The position numbers and the translations under genes were made by a program. Below, piece by piece: positions 27,130 through 36,542 of a DNA stretch of 64,000 nt (positions are counted from its first letter, which is position 1; every line of letters begins with the position of its first letter). The DNA comes from Deefgea salmonis. Lineage in GTDB: Bacteria; Pseudomonadota; Gammaproteobacteria; Burkholderiales; Chitinibacteraceae. Location of the stretch: the NCBI RefSeq assembly GCF_020531905.1, contig NZ_JAJAWG010000001.1:620001-684000 (forward strand), read 5' to 3'. Under the pieces are notes generated by a model. The model worked only from the letters and a program-made list of their open reading frames with translations, was not told where the DNA came from and searched no databases.

Positions 27130-28235
27130 ACTAAATTTTACTTCATTCTTATCTTGATTATATTCAACCAATAACAAACACGAATCAAGCACAAAACTTT
27201 CAAATTAAGACAGCGTAATTCAATAGCTATCGTATTACTGCAAATTATTTACAAAAACTTTCTCGATAATACTAACAATTCAATCTAGAGCAGAATTTTA
27301 TATTCATTTTTTTGTTCGAGCGTAACAGACACGCTACGTTTTTTTGGTATTTTCGCCCAATTCCAAGTAAAAATAGCCCAAAATCATAAAGGGTTTAAAT
27401 CCTGCATTGCAATTTGATGAGCGGCAGCCACCCAACAAAACCAAGACATCACCATAATTTGTAAAGTCTCTTTTGCTGTTTACAGGTCCTGCACTTTATT
27501 TTGCTGACGCAGCGCTTTAACACAAATTATCCCCGCAGATAGAGTAATATCGACAGAGTGAACGCTCAACCAAGCAACCCCAGCTGCATTGCATTAGACG
27601 GATTTAAATTCAGCAGTTCGAACCACGCATCACGTGCATTACCGCCAAATTCGCATTAATCGGCGGCAGCGATGGGCCGATTACGTCCAGCAATCGGCCG
27701 CACAGAACAAAAATCGCGAATATCCACACCTAAATATTGCGTTGCCACCCTTGCAGCTCAGCCAGCAACAAGTTTATGTCAGGCTTATTGTCATACACCA
27801 AGAGTCTGATACGCTCCTTTTTGCACATCAAGCCAATACAATACTCAGTTAAAAAAGACCTTCAATACCACGCACTTTCTTAGCAACACAATACTGGGTA
27901 TATGCCACCAGATCTTATTTAATAAGAGCTTTCTAGCTATACCATGCATTATATAACCTAAATGATGCAAAATTAGATGCTCGCCATTTAAAGCGCAAAC
28001 TCCAGACACAGACCAACCTTATCGGGTCTCAGCAATAAATTCGGCCTACACCCACCCCACCTAGAACAGTCCGCCGCCCACATGCCGAAAGCATGTCAGG
28101 TGCAAACTGCCGCGCATCTGGCGCAATAGCGAACTCCGAACAATCGCTTTGACAAAAGCCCATGACTCAGCAACCAAGACAACAGTCTGCTAACATAGTG
28201 TCATTTTTTACAATCGACACAAAAAAGGACAAGCG
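27130..28235. other. Gene-poor 1.1 kb region between fimV and fdxA
   Basis: No convincing gene is visible between the fimV start and fdxA. The fimV leader and promoter must lie at the left. AGCGT/ACGCT at 27319-27335 with T7 at 27339-27345 looks like a weak plus-strand terminator with no assigned gene. An open frame on the plus strand runs from 27598 (first start GTG at 27634) to 27852 and codes for about 70-85 residues (it contains NREYPHLNIALPPLQL). I do not recognise it, and it may be a gene remnant or chance. Confidence 0.5.
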
Positions 28236-28559
28236 ATGACTTACGTTGTGACCGATGCCTGTGTGAAATGCAAATACACAGATTGCGTTGATGTTTGCCC
28301 AGTAGACTGCTTTCGTGAAGGCCCAAACTTTCTCGTCATTGATCCAGATGAATGTATCGATTGCACGCTTTGCGTTGCAGAATGCCCTGTCGAGGCGATT
28401 TATGCAGAAGACGACGTGCCGGCACAGATGCATGACTTCATCGCACTCAATGCAGAACTCGCAAAAACGTGGCCAGCCATCATTGAGAAAAAAGAACCAC
28501 TAGATGATCATGCAGCATGGGCCAACGTCAGTGGGAAAATCGACAAAATTGAACGTTAA
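28236..28559 (+). CDS. fdxA: 7Fe ferredoxin FdxA
   Basis: A 107-residue ferredoxin. Cysteines at 9, 12, 17, 21 and 25 ([18 protein letters not shown]) and the second motif [12 protein letters not shown] match the Azotobacter FdI-type 7Fe ferredoxin, with one [3Fe-4S] and one [4Fe-4S] cluster. It carries electrons at low potential in the cytoplasm; the partner is unknown. AAGGACA lies just upstream of the ATG. Confidence 0.93.
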   Translation: MTYVVTDACVKCKYTDCVDVCPVDCFREGPNFLVIDPDECIDCTLCVAECPVEAIYAEDDVPAQMHDFIALNAELAKTWPAIIEKKEPLDDHAAWANVSGKIDKIER

Positions 28560-28582
28560 TAGCAATTAGCGCCACGTAAAAC

Positions 28583-28611
28583 TTGCCTTTTCAAAAAAAA
28601 AAGCCTATTAT
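28583..28611 (+). promoter_or_regulatory. Promoter of the rpsF operon
   Basis: The -35 box TTGCCT (28583-28588) and -10 box TATTAT (28606-28611) are separated by exactly 17 bases, which include a run of ten A residues. Transcription should begin near 28618, giving a leader of about 60 bases before rpsF. Confidence 0.75.
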
Positions 28612-28629
28612 CTATGGTTCTACAACCTT

Positions 28630-28656
28630 GCCTAACCGTGGTCGCTAGCGGTAGGC
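28630..28656 (+). promoter_or_regulatory. Candidate S6:S18 ribosomal-protein leader element
   Basis: In the short leader of rpsF, GCCTA (28630-28634) pairs with TAGGC (28652-28656), and an ACCG segment (28635-28638) lies opposite CGG. The known S6:S18 autoregulatory leader of many bacteria is a stem with a conserved CCG element just upstream of rpsF. Position and the CCG fit, but I could not check the full consensus. A ribosome binding site (AAGGAG) follows at 28667-28672. Confidence 0.55.
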
Positions 28657-28677
28657 TGTAACCCGTAAGGAGACTTC

Positions 28678-29043
28678 ATGCGACATTATGAAATCGTATT
28701 TATCGTACACCCTGATCAAAGCGAACAAGTTCCAGCAATGATCGAGCGCTACAAAGCCTTGATTACTGCAGGTGCAGGCTCAATTCACCGTCTTGAAGAC
28801 TGGGGCCGTCGTCAATTGGCTTACCCAATCCAAAAGATTCACAAAGCTCATTATGTAATGATGAATATCGAGTGCAGCCAAGCAACTTTGGATGAAATCG
28901 AACACGCATTCAAATTCAATGATGCAGTTTTACGTCACTTGACACTAAAAACTGATGTTGCCGCAACCGAAGCTTCACCAATGATGAAAGAAGAAAAATC
29001 TAAATCATTGTCACAAGCTGCCGGCGAAGGCCTAGCCGCTTAA
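28678..29043 (+). CDS. rpsF: 30S ribosomal protein S6
   Basis: A 121-residue S6 protein. [25 protein letters not shown], the [27 protein letters not shown] core and [14 protein letters not shown] are standard. S6 binds S18 on the platform of the small subunit. AAGGAG lies five bases before the ATG. It is first in rpsF-priB-rpsR-rplI. Confidence 0.97.
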   Translation: MRHYEIVFIVHPDQSEQVPAMIERYKALITAGAGSIHRLEDWGRRQLAYPIQKIHKAHYVMMNIECSQATLDEIEHAFKFNDAVLRHLTLKTDVAATEASPMMKEEKSKSLSQAAGEGLAA

Positions 29044-29053
29044 TTCGGCTAAA

Positions 29054-29359
29054 TTGAACTTACGAAACCGAGTACTAATCGAAGGTTTTTTGGTTAGCGA
29101 TTCATGTTTACGTAGCACACCTGCAGGTATTCCTGTGATTGAGGGGCGAATACTCCATCAATCATTACAAATACAGCTTGGCAGTGCACGTAATATTGAA
29201 TGTGAAATTCCTTTTTTAGCTCTGGGTGAGATCGCGCAAGCAATTGCCAAACTAGCCCCAGAACAAAAGCTAAAATGCAAGGGGTTTCTCGCAGCTAAAA
29301 GCCAACGCTTTCGTCATGCTCTGGTTTTGCATATTGATGCATTTGAACTTTTGAATTGA
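29054..29359 (+). CDS. priB: Primosomal replication protein PriB
   Basis: A 101-residue single-stranded-DNA-binding OB-fold protein of the replication restart primosome. NLRNRVLIEGFLVSDSCLRSTPAG and FRHALVLHIDAFELL match neisserial-type PriB. Position between rpsF and rpsR is diagnostic. The start is a TTG at 29054; no ATG or GTG gives the right N-terminus, so weak initiation may set a low PriB level relative to the ribosomal proteins. Confidence 0.92.
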   Translation: MNLRNRVLIEGFLVSDSCLRSTPAGIPVIEGRILHQSLQIQLGSARNIECEIPFLALGEIAQAIAKLAPEQKLKCKGFLAAKSQRFRHALVLHIDAFELLN

Positions 29360-29368
29360 GGAAATCTC

Positions 29369-29596
29369 ATGTCTCGCAATCTTTTCAAGCGGAAGAAATT
29401 CTGCCGCTTCTCTGCCGAAGGCATTTTGCACGTTGATTATAAAGACGTTGCCTTGCTTAAAGACTTTATCTCTGAAAACGGCAAGATCATTCCTGCACGT
29501 ATCACGGGCACTAAAGCCAAATACCAACGTCAATTGTCGACCGCCATCAAATTGGCTCGCTTTTTGGCTTTGTTGCCGTACACTGACCAACACTAA
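29369..29596 (+). CDS. rpsR: 30S ribosomal protein S18
   Basis: A 75-residue S18, small-subunit platform protein and partner of S6. [45 protein letters not shown] and the C-terminal [16 protein letters not shown] are typical. It starts nine bases after priB. Confidence 0.97.
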   Translation: MSRNLFKRKKFCRFSAEGILHVDYKDVALLKDFISENGKIIPARITGTKAKYQRQLSTAIKLARFLALLPYTDQH

Positions 29597-29616
29597 TCGA
29601 GCAAGGAGAACTTAAC

Positions 29617-30069
29617 ATGCAAATTATCCTACTCGAAAAAGTAGCAAACCTAGGTACATTGGGCGACGTGGTTAAAGTGAAAGACGGTTACGCACGTAAC
29701 TTCTTGATCCCACAAGGCAAAGCAAAACGCGCAAATGCAGCTAACTTAGCCGAATTTGAAGCCCGTCGTGCTGAGCTAGAAGCAAAACAAGCAGAAATCT
29801 TGACTCAAGCACAAGCTCGTGCAGCTCAGCTAGAAGGCGCAAGCTTCACTATCGGCCAAAAAGCCGGTGTTGATGGTCGCTTATTCGGTTCAGTAACGAC
29901 TCAAGATATCGCCGATGCAATCACTGCAACGGGCATCGAAATCAAGAAATTTGAAGTGCGTTTACCAGAAGGCCCATTCAAGGCCATCGGTGAATACGAA
30001 GTGGCACTTGCATTACACCACGACGTTATCAGCACAGTTAAATTAGTTGTTGTTGGTGAAGCTGCTTAA
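29617..30069 (+). CDS. rplI: 50S ribosomal protein L9
   Basis: A 150-residue L9 with the N-terminal rRNA-binding domain [21 protein letters not shown], the [15 protein letters not shown] motif, a long connecting helix and the C-terminal domain ([18 protein letters not shown]). AAGGAG precedes the ATG. It is the last gene of the operon and is followed by a terminator. Confidence 0.97.
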   Translation: MQIILLEKVANLGTLGDVVKVKDGYARNFLIPQGKAKRANAANLAEFEARRAELEAKQAEILTQAQARAAQLEGASFTIGQKAGVDGRLFGSVTTQDIADAITATGIEIKKFEVRLPEGPFKAIGEYEVALALHHDVISTVKLVVVGEAA

Positions 30070-30091
30070 TTAACCTCAACAATACGATACT

Positions 30092-30122
30092 AAAAAGCCA
30101 TGGTTAACCATGGCTTTTTTTT
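30092..30122. terminator. Bidirectional terminator between rplI and tcdA
   Basis: A perfect palindrome from 30092 to 30119 (AAAAAGCCATGG, TTAA, then its complement) with a T run to 30122 on the plus strand and an A run on the left. It can end both rplI and the convergent tcdA. Confidence 0.9.
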
Positions 30123-30900
30123 ATTTGGCCAAACCTTTCAACACCCTAGAAACAGCCACCAAACCAAAGGTCGCAGTTACGGTCATTACCGCACCAAAGC
30201 CGCCCTCACAATCCAAACGAACACCCTCACCCGCCTGAGGCTTAATAGCACACACCGAACCATCGGCTTGCGGATACACCAATTGCTCCGTTGAATACAC
30301 ACACTCAATTCCGAATTTTTTTCCCTGTTTCGGAAACTGATAATCACGACGCAATAAACTCCGGACCTTGGACGCCAATGGATCTTGCAGTGTCCGGCTT
30401 AAATCATCCACTTTAACTTGAGTTGGATCAATTTGACCACCCGCCCCACCAACAGTAATCAGCTTGACTTTATTTCGCCGACACCATGCAATTAAAGCCG
30501 CCTTAGTTTTAACACTATCAATACAATCAACAACATACTCAAACTTCCCCGCCAAATACTCCGTAAAATTCTCTGGCGAAATAAAATCCTCAATCTGGAC
30601 AATTTCCATTTCTGGATTAATTGCCAACATTCGCTCAGCCAGAACGGCAACCTTCATTCGCCCAAACTCACCACTTAAAGCGGGCAACTGCCGATTAGTA
30701 TTGGAAATACAAACATCATCCAAATCAATCAAAGTAACCTGCCCAACACCCGAACGCGCCAAGGCTTCCGCCGCCCAAGAACCAACCCCCCCAACACCAA
30801 TCACACAGACTCGAGCAGAATTAAACCTCATCAACCCATTAGCACCATACAAACGCGCAATACCAGCAAATCGCCGAAGATACAATTCCGACATGGCCAT
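30121..30900 (-). CDS. tcdA: tRNA threonylcarbamoyladenosine dehydratase
   Basis: A 259-residue ThiF/E1-like enzyme that uses ATP to cyclise t6A in tRNA to ct6A. The nucleotide-binding VCVIGVGGVGSWAAEALARSG, VTLIDLDDVCISNTNRQ and ECVYSTEQ regions fit TcdA (CsdL/YgdL). I took the ATG at 30900 because GAGGA lies about ten bases upstream; the frame is open to a TTG at 30954. A terminator-like hairpin stands immediately in front of this ribosome binding site. Confidence 0.9.
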   Translation of the reverse strand: MAMSELYLRRFAGIARLYGANGLMRFNSARVCVIGVGGVGSWAAEALARSGVGQVTLIDLDDVCISNTNRQLPALSGEFGRMKVAVLAERMLAINPEMEIVQIEDFISPENFTEYLAGKFEYVVDCIDSVKTKAALIAWCRRNKVKLITVGGAGGQIDPTQVKVDDLSRTLQDPLASKVRSLLRRDYQFPKQGKKFGIECVYSTEQLVYPQADGSVCAIKPQAGEGVRLDCEGGFGAVMTVTATFGLVAVSRVLKGLAK

Positions 30901-30911
30901 AATACATTTCC

Positions 30912-30941
30912 TCAAAACAAAGCAGCCCCACACGGGGCTGC
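30912..30941 (-). terminator. Terminator-like hairpin in the tcdA leader
   Basis: GCAGCCCC (30922-30929) pairs with GGGGCTGC (30934-30941) around a 4-base loop, and the minus strand continues TTTGTTTT. It lies between phaR and tcdA, 11-20 bases before the tcdA start, so it may end phaR transcripts or act as an attenuator. A possible promoter upstream on the minus strand (TTGCTT, 18 bases, TATAGA) lies between it and phaR. Confidence 0.65.
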
Positions 30942-31006
30942 ATTTAAACGTCAATGATTTTTACCTTAAACTTTTCTATACAATGGGCATTTACACCCAA
31001 GCAATC

Positions 31007-31669
31007 TCATGACTTCGGCACTGATTTACGACGAACAACTGCCTTTTTAATTGCCTCAGCCGCCGTCACCGCAGGCTCCACTACCTCAGGCGGAGCCGTT
31101 GGCTGCAAATCATCCACATCTGCACGCTGAGGACCGCCAGGCATACCAAAACCTGTAAAAAGATTTTTTGCACGATCTTGTAATTGCTGCTGCATATCAA
31201 CAAACATCGTTGTACTACTTTCCAAATAATTTCCCATCATATTTTGTATCGCAGGGCCTTGGAACTTCATAAATTCCCCCCACAGATTATGATTACTAAA
31301 CAACGGATTATCCGCCAATGTCGTTGATTTGGCTTGCTCTTGTAATCGTCCCTGCATTTCAGCAAATAGCTGCATGTTTTTTTCTAGGTAATTCCCCATC
31401 AAGCCCTGCATTGCATGACCATAAAAACGGATGATTTGCGTCAGAACATCATAAGAAAACATAGGCATACCACCCGCCTCTTCCTCCAAAATAATTTGAA
31501 GCAAAACACTACGCGTTAAATCCTCATTCGTCTTCGCGTCAGCAATGGAAATATCCGTCCCATCTAGCACCAACTGTTTAACATCCGCTAGCGTGATATA
31601 GCTACTGGTATGGGTATCGTACAAACGACGATTTGGATACTTCTTAATGACACGCTTTTCGACACTCAT
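31007..31669 (-). CDS. phaR: Polyhydroxyalkanoate synthesis repressor PhaR
   Basis: A 220-residue DNA-binding protein. The conserved N-terminal domain is RVIKKYPNRRLYDTHTSSYITLADVKQLVLDG, followed by the PHB-accumulation regulatory domain (ILEEEAGGMPMFSYDVLTQIIRFYGHAMQGLMGNYLEKNM, with a second QNMMGNYLESS copy). PhaR represses phasin and its own gene and is titrated by PHA granules. The gene diverges from phaP, and paired candidate operators lie between them. Confidence 0.93.
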   Translation of the reverse strand: MSVEKRVIKKYPNRRLYDTHTSSYITLADVKQLVLDGTDISIADAKTNEDLTRSVLLQIILEEEAGGMPMFSYDVLTQIIRFYGHAMQGLMGNYLEKNMQLFAEMQGRLQEQAKSTTLADNPLFSNHNLWGEFMKFQGPAIQNMMGNYLESSTTMFVDMQQQLQDRAKNLFTGFGMPGGPQRADVDDLQPTAPPEVVEPAVTAAEAIKKAVVRRKSVPKS

Positions 31670-31743
31670 TGACTCAATCCTCGATAAATTGAACTACTCA
31701 CCACATCAACAGAGAATAGCCCTGTGCAGAGACTCGCGCAACA

Positions 31744-31818
31744 TGCTGCACCGCACAAAATTATATTGACAACAATAAAAAGCTCTTCCAAAATGAATAC
31801 GTATTGTGCACTGCAGCA
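31744..31818. promoter_or_regulatory. phaP promoter flanked by two candidate PhaR operators
   Basis: TGCTGCACCGCACAA (31744-31758) and TTGTGCACTGCAGCA (31804-31818) are inverted copies of one 15-base site, matching at 13 of 15 positions. Between them lie a -35 box TTGACA (31766-31771), a 17-base spacer and a -10 box CAAAAT (31789-31794). The downstream copy would cover the transcription start. Known PhaR sites elsewhere contain CTGC/GCAG-type elements (from memory), which fits. Confidence 0.65.
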
Positions 31819-31868
31819 ATTGCCAGATTGCGTCTGGTTTAGACCGTCACCACTCAGGAGAATTTAGC

Positions 31869-32438
31869 ATGACAACAGCACAGCAACAACTAAACGACTT
31901 TGCGACCGAACAACTGGAAACAGTATTGCGTTTCGCACGCATTTCAATTGACACCGCCGATCGCCTTGTCCAGCTACAAATTGAAACCGCAAAAAACAGC
32001 CTTGAAGAAAGTGCGCGTAATGTAAAACAATTTAGCACATTTAAAGATGCTCAAACCGCATTTTCTAGCCAACAAAAACTATCCGAAACGGCGATCGAAC
32101 AATCACTCGCTTACGGCAAAAATTTATATGAAATTGCGTCTCAAGCCCAAACCGAATTCAGCAAATTAATTGATGAGCGCAGCGTGTTTTTCAATAAAAA
32201 TGTTGTATCCGGCCTAGATCGCTTTGTTAAGTCAGCACCTGCAGGTACCGATGTTGCCGTAGCTGCTGTTAAATCAACAGTACAAGCCACTGCTGCCGCA
32301 GTAGACAGCATGACTAAAGCCGCCAAACAAGTGGCCGACTTCGCCGACGCATCAGTAAAAGCGGCATCAACAGCCACGGCGGATGCGGTCAAAACCGCAG
32401 GCAAAAAAACCAATAATGCCGGCTCTACAACCCAATAG
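31869..32438 (+). CDS. phaP: Phasin family protein
   Basis: A 189-residue phasin that coats PHA granules and sets their size. The phasin core is QQQLNDFATEQLETVLRFARISIDTADRLVQLQIETAK through YGKNLYEIASQAQTEFSKLID; the tail is rich in A, T, K and V. I took the ATG at 31869, preceded by AGGAGAATTTAGC; the frame is open to a GTG at 31806 that lies inside the promoter/operator region. It diverges from phaR, its likely repressor. Confidence 0.92.
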   Translation: MTTAQQQLNDFATEQLETVLRFARISIDTADRLVQLQIETAKNSLEESARNVKQFSTFKDAQTAFSSQQKLSETAIEQSLAYGKNLYEIASQAQTEFSKLIDERSVFFNKNVVSGLDRFVKSAPAGTDVAVAAVKSTVQATAAAVDSMTKAAKQVADFADASVKAASTATADAVKTAGKKTNNAGSTTQ

Positions 32439-32460
32439 GCCATACAAATAGCAAACAAAC

Positions 32461-32490
32461 AAACGGGCACTTTAAAGTGCCCGTTTTTAT
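32461..32490. terminator. Bidirectional terminator between phaP and pnp
   Basis: A perfect palindrome at 32461-32486 (AAACGGGCACTTT and its complement) followed by T-rich sequence, and preceded by A-rich sequence for the minus strand. It separates the convergent phaP and pnp genes. Confidence 0.88.
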
Positions 32491-32517
32491 TTATTGATAC
32501 AACTTACACGCCGAACT

Positions 32518-34671
32518 TTACTCTGGCGTTGATTGGGTCACGACTTCCACCACAGCAGGCGCCGCAGCAACAGCCTCATCATTTAGAACGGCTTTAATCG
32601 ACAAACGAATACGGCCTTTTTCATCTTGCTCGATGACTTTAACACGAACGATCTCGCCTTCTTTTAGGTAGTCGCCCACGTTATTGATACGCTCATTCGC
32701 GATTTGGCTAATGTGCACCAAGCCATCTTTACCTGGCATGATTGAAACGATAGCACCGACGTTTTTATCCAAGATCTTAACCACTGGACCTTCGTAGATA
32801 CGACCAATCTCAACTTCAGCAGTGATTTCTTCGATGCGACGACGCGCTTCAGCGGCGCCTTCTGCCGAAACAGAAGCAATCGTGATCGTACCATCTTCAG
32901 TAATGTCGATTTGCGTGCCAGTTTCTTCAGTCAAAGCACGAATCACTGAACCACCCTTACCAATCACATCACGGATTTTTTCTGGGTTGATTTTCATCGT
33001 GTAAAGACGTGGTGCGTGCTCGCTGACTTCTTCACGTGCACCATCGAGTGCGCCTTTCATGATGCCGATAATGTGAACACGACCCTCTTTAGCTTGGTCG
33101 AGCGCAACACGCATGATTTCTTTGGTGATACCAGTAATCTTGATGTCCATTTGCAGTGCAGTGATACCATTTTCAGTACCCGCAACTTTAAAGTCCATAT
33201 CGCCGAGATGATCTTCGTCGCCCAAAATATCCGATAGAACCGCAAAGGCATTACCTTCTTTAATCAAACCCATTGCGATACCCGCAACATGGTTTTTCAT
33301 CGGCACACCCGCATCCATCAAAGCCAACGAACCACCGCAAACCGAAGCCATTGAAGACGAACCGTTTGATTCAGTAATTTCAGAGACCACACGCATCGAG
33401 TACGCAAAATCTTCTTTCGCAGGCAGCATCGCAATCAAAGCACGCTTAGCTAAGCGACCGTGACCAATTTCACGACGTTTTGGCACACCAACGCGGCCAG
33501 TTTCGCCAGTCGAGTACGGAGGGAAGTTGTAATGCAGCATGAAGCTGTCAGTGTAGCCACCATGCAATGCATCGATTTTTTGCTCGTCAAGCTTGGTACC
33601 CAAAGTAGCCGCAACAATCGCTTGAGTTTCACCACGAGTAAACAATACCGAGCCATGCGCGCGTGGCAATACACCCGTGCGGATCGAGATTGGGCGCACA
33701 GTGCGCGTATCACGACCATCGATACGAGGCTCACCGGCCAAAATTTGACCGCGAACAATCTCGCCTTCCAAACCTTTAAAGATACCCTTGATTTCATTGG
33801 CCGCCAAAGTGCCCGTTTCTTCAGTAATCAACGCATCTTTAACTAAAGCCCAAGTTTCATTGATTTTTTGCGTACGAGCTTGTTTTTGACGTAGTTTGAA
33901 GCCTTGTGCCAAGCCTTCAGCAGCGATAGCACGTACTTGCGCGATCAAAGCTTCGTTAGCAACAGGGGCAGTCCAGTCAAACAACTCTGGATTCACTTCA
34001 TCCGCCAATTCATTGATCGCGTTGATTGCCACTTGCATTTGCTCGTGACCGAACACAACCGCGCCCAACATAATACTTTCAGACAATTCGCTAGCTTCAG
34101 ACTCAACCATCAATACAGCCTGGCTAGTGCCCGCTACGACCAAGTCCATTTGGCTGTCTTTCATTTCAGACATCGCAGGACACAAGACGTACTCACCGTT
34201 GATGTAACCCACGCGCGCAGCGCCAATTGGACCATCAAAAGGCACGCCAGATAAAGTCAAGGCAGCAGAAGCGCCGATCATTGCGGCAATATCAGAATCA
34301 ACTTCAGGGTTAATCGACATCACCGTCGCAATAATTTGGATGTCGTTAAAGAAACCTTCTGGAAACAGGGGACGAATCGGACGATCAATCAAACGGCTCG
34401 TCAGTACTTCTTTCTCAGATGGCTTACCTTCGCGTTTGAAGAAACCACCAGGGATTTTACCGGCTGCATACGTGCGCTCTTGGTAATCCACGGTCAGCGG
34501 GAAAAAATCTTGGCCCGGTTTAACCGAGCGAGCTGCAACGACAGTCACCAATACCGAAGTACCATCGATATCAACCATCACAGCGCCGGTCGCTTGGCGT
34601 GCAATTTCACCCGTTTCGATGGTGACGGTATTTTTGCCAAAAGCAAAAGATTTACTGATTTTATTGAACAC
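32518..34671 (-). CDS. pnp: Polyribonucleotide nucleotidyltransferase (PNPase)
   Basis: A 717-residue 3'-5' phosphorolytic exoribonuclease. Two RNase PH domains ([21 protein letters not shown] at the start; [21 protein letters not shown] in the second) are followed by a KH domain ([25 protein letters not shown]) and an S1 domain ([20 protein letters not shown]). The start is a GTG at 34671 with AAAAGGA eight bases upstream. It is the last gene of the rimP-to-pnp cluster and follows rpsO, as usual. Confidence 0.96.
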   Translation of the reverse strand: MFNKISKSFAFGKNTVTIETGEIARQATGAVMVDIDGTSVLVTVVAARSVKPGQDFFPLTVDYQERTYAAGKIPGGFFKREGKPSEKEVLTSRLIDRPIRPLFPEGFFNDIQIIATVMSINPEVDSDIAAMIGASAALTLSGVPFDGPIGAARVGYINGEYVLCPAMSEMKDSQMDLVVAGTSQAVLMVESEASELSESIMLGAVVFGHEQMQVAINAINELADEVNPELFDWTAPVANEALIAQVRAIAAEGLAQGFKLRQKQARTQKINETWALVKDALITEETGTLAANEIKGIFKGLEGEIVRGQILAGEPRIDGRDTRTVRPISIRTGVLPRAHGSVLFTRGETQAIVAATLGTKLDEQKIDALHGGYTDSFMLHYNFPPYSTGETGRVGVPKRREIGHGRLAKRALIAMLPAKEDFAYSMRVVSEITESNGSSSMASVCGGSLALMDAGVPMKNHVAGIAMGLIKEGNAFAVLSDILGDEDHLGDMDFKVAGTENGITALQMDIKITGITKEIMRVALDQAKEGRVHIIGIMKGALDGAREEVSEHAPRLYTMKINPEKIRDVIGKGGSVIRALTEETGTQIDITEDGTITIASVSAEGAAEARRRIEEITAEVEIGRIYEGPVVKILDKNVGAIVSIMPGKDGLVHISQIANERINNVGDYLKEGEIVRVKVIEQDEKGRIRLSIKAVLNDEAVAAAPAVVEVVTQSTPE

Positions 34672-34844
34672 TCGTTGTCCTTTTCACAATGTTTGCCAAC
34701 GATCTTGGCGAGAGAAACTTCCGCTGCGATGGGATCGACGGCTACTTTTAGCCTGCACATCGCCGATTCCGGCACAACCTTAACTCTACTCTGCAGCCGG
34801 AATCGCTATTGGGCAGAATAAAGCTTTAACACTTAAAGCGCATA

Positions 34845-34879
34845 AAGAAAAAAGTCGCAATCGGTTGACTGCGACTTTT
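34845..34879 (-). terminator. Terminator between rpsO and pnp
   Basis: AAAAGTCGCA (34850-34859) pairs with TGCGACTTTT (34870-34879) around a 10-base loop; on the minus strand a T run follows. It lies 11 bases after rpsO, as the rpsO terminator does in E. coli, and partial read-through into pnp is expected. The rest of the 219-base gap must hold the pnp leader. Confidence 0.8.
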
Positions 34880-34890
34880 GTCGTTAGGTC

Positions 34891-35160
34891 TTACTTACGT
34901 AGACCCAATGCAGCGATCAAGCTGCGATAGCTATCGTTGTTAGTGCGTTTGAGGTAATCCAACAAACGACGACGACGAGAAACCATAGCCAAAAGACCAC
35001 GACGCGAGTGATGATCTTTCTTGTGTGTTTTAAAATGTTCAGTCAAATCATTGATACGAGCAGTCAACAAAGCAACTTGAACTTCAGAAGAACCAGTATC
35101 GCCTTCCGCATGTTGGAATTTTTTTACTAATTCAGCTTTTTGAGCAACAGAAACAGACAT
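34891..35160 (-). CDS. rpsO: 30S ribosomal protein S15
   Basis: An 89-residue S15. The family core is [52 protein letters not shown], here complete. S15 binds 16S rRNA early in assembly of the small subunit. It lies between truB and pnp. Confidence 0.97.
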   Translation of the reverse strand: MSVSVAQKAELVKKFQHAEGDTGSSEVQVALLTARINDLTEHFKTHKKDHHSRRGLLAMVSRRRRLLDYLKRTNNDSYRSLIAALGLRK

Positions 35161-35242
35161 TCAACTTCTCCAAAAAACCATCTAACGATGATTAGACAAG
35201 CATAGATTGAGTCATACAACCCATTCCAGCTCCATTAACCCC

Positions 35243-36154
35243 CTACCCCACATGGGTAGAAAGCAGTCGTTTGGGTCGCAGCACGCCATCAGCGCCCACT
35301 TCACCCAAACCGATAAACACAGGATTATCCGACTTTTCGCTAAATCCGTAAAGTCTTAACTCACCCTGCGGTGGATTGATTAAATCTAAAATCGCCATCC
35401 CATTGCGCATTAATCCAGTTTGCTGCGCATTAAGCACCACACAAGGCAACTCGATAATTAATTGTTCAGCAGGCAGCAGCGCCGTCTCACGCTGCAGCAT
35501 ATCCATCGCAATATATTCATCCAAGGTAATAGCATCTTCTAACTTAAAACCACCCGTCAAAGTTCGCCGCAATCCCGACAGATAAGCACCACAACCCAGA
35601 GCATTACCGATATCTTCGGCCAACACACGGATATAGGTTCCTTTTGAGCACAGCACATCGACAACCAAAACGGGTGCCTCATAGGAAACTACCGTAATTT
35701 CATAAATCGTAATTGGCCGAGATTTTCGCTCTAGCACAACCCCCTCTCGGGCATATTCATACAGCGCCTTGCCCGCTACTTTGAGCGCCGAATACATCGG
35801 AGGGATTTGCTCTATCGGGCCTGTGAACTGAGTCAAAACCGGTAAAATATTCGCCAAATCAGCAGGTGCCTCACCCGTCTCGCTAATTTCACCTTCACCA
35901 TCGAGCGTTGTTGACATCTGGCCAAAGCGTATCGTCGCCCGATAACCCTTATCAGCATCGAGCATACGCTGAGCAAATTTAGTGGCTTCTCCAAAACACA
36001 GCGGCAACAAGCCGGTGGCAAAAGGATCTAGGACACCGGTATGCCCACCTTTTTCTGCCTGCAATAGCCAACGACATTTCAGCAAAGCGCCATTACTCGA
36101 AAACCCAAACGGCTTGTCCAGCAATAAAACACCATCAATTTTACGCTTGGCCAT
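35243..36154 (-). CDS. truB: tRNA pseudouridine(55) synthase
   Basis: A 303-residue TruB that makes the universal pseudouridine in the T loop. MAKRKIDGVLLLDKPFGFSSN begins the protein, and the catalytic aspartate lies in HTGVLDPFATGLLPLCFGEAT; CSKGTYIRVLAEDIG follows. I took the ATG at 36154, which overlaps the end of rbfA by 14 bases; the open frame extends to a non-ATG codon at 36193. Confidence 0.95.
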   Translation of the reverse strand: MAKRKIDGVLLLDKPFGFSSNGALLKCRWLLQAEKGGHTGVLDPFATGLLPLCFGEATKFAQRMLDADKGYRATIRFGQMSTTLDGEGEISETGEAPADLANILPVLTQFTGPIEQIPPMYSALKVAGKALYEYAREGVVLERKSRPITIYEITVVSYEAPVLVVDVLCSKGTYIRVLAEDIGNALGCGAYLSGLRRTLTGGFKLEDAITLDEYIAMDMLQRETALLPAEQLIIELPCVVLNAQQTGLMRNGMAILDLINPPQGELRLYGFSEKSDNPVFIGLGEVGADGVLRPKRLLSTHVG

Positions 36155-36524
36155 CTTCTTCTGGCGCTTTCGGCAATGCATTTGCCTGATCAATTTTTTG
36201 CGTTAAATTCATTCCGTACTCAATAGATTCATCATATTCAAAATGCAATTCAGGCATTTTGTACAAAGAAAATCCGCGCGCGATTTGCGCACGTAAAAAG
36301 CCCTTAGTTCCTTCAAGCAAACGAGCGATCTCTGGGCGGTGGCTCGCATCACCCAAAAAAGTGTAAAAGACTTTGGCATGCGAATAATCACGTGAAACCT
36401 CAACATCGGTCACGGTAATCAACGAAGCCAACGGATGATCTAACTCAGCACGAATCACCGTTGCCAAATCACGTTGAATTTGCTGAGCAACACGGTCAGC
36501 ACGAGTAAATTGTTTATTAGCCAT
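36141..36524 (-). CDS. rbfA: Ribosome-binding factor A
   Basis: A 127-residue KH-like 30S maturation factor. RADRVAQQIQRDLATVIRAEL, the LITVTDVEVSRDYSHAKVF strand and MPELHFEYDESIEYGM are typical. It lies between infB and truB and overlaps truB. Confidence 0.95.
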   Translation of the reverse strand: MANKQFTRADRVAQQIQRDLATVIRAELDHPLASLITVTDVEVSRDYSHAKVFYTFLGDASHRPEIARLLEGTKGFLRAQIARGFSLYKMPELHFEYDESIEYGMNLTQKIDQANALPKAPEEDGQA

Positions 36525-36542
36525 AGTCTCTGTGAGGAGGAC

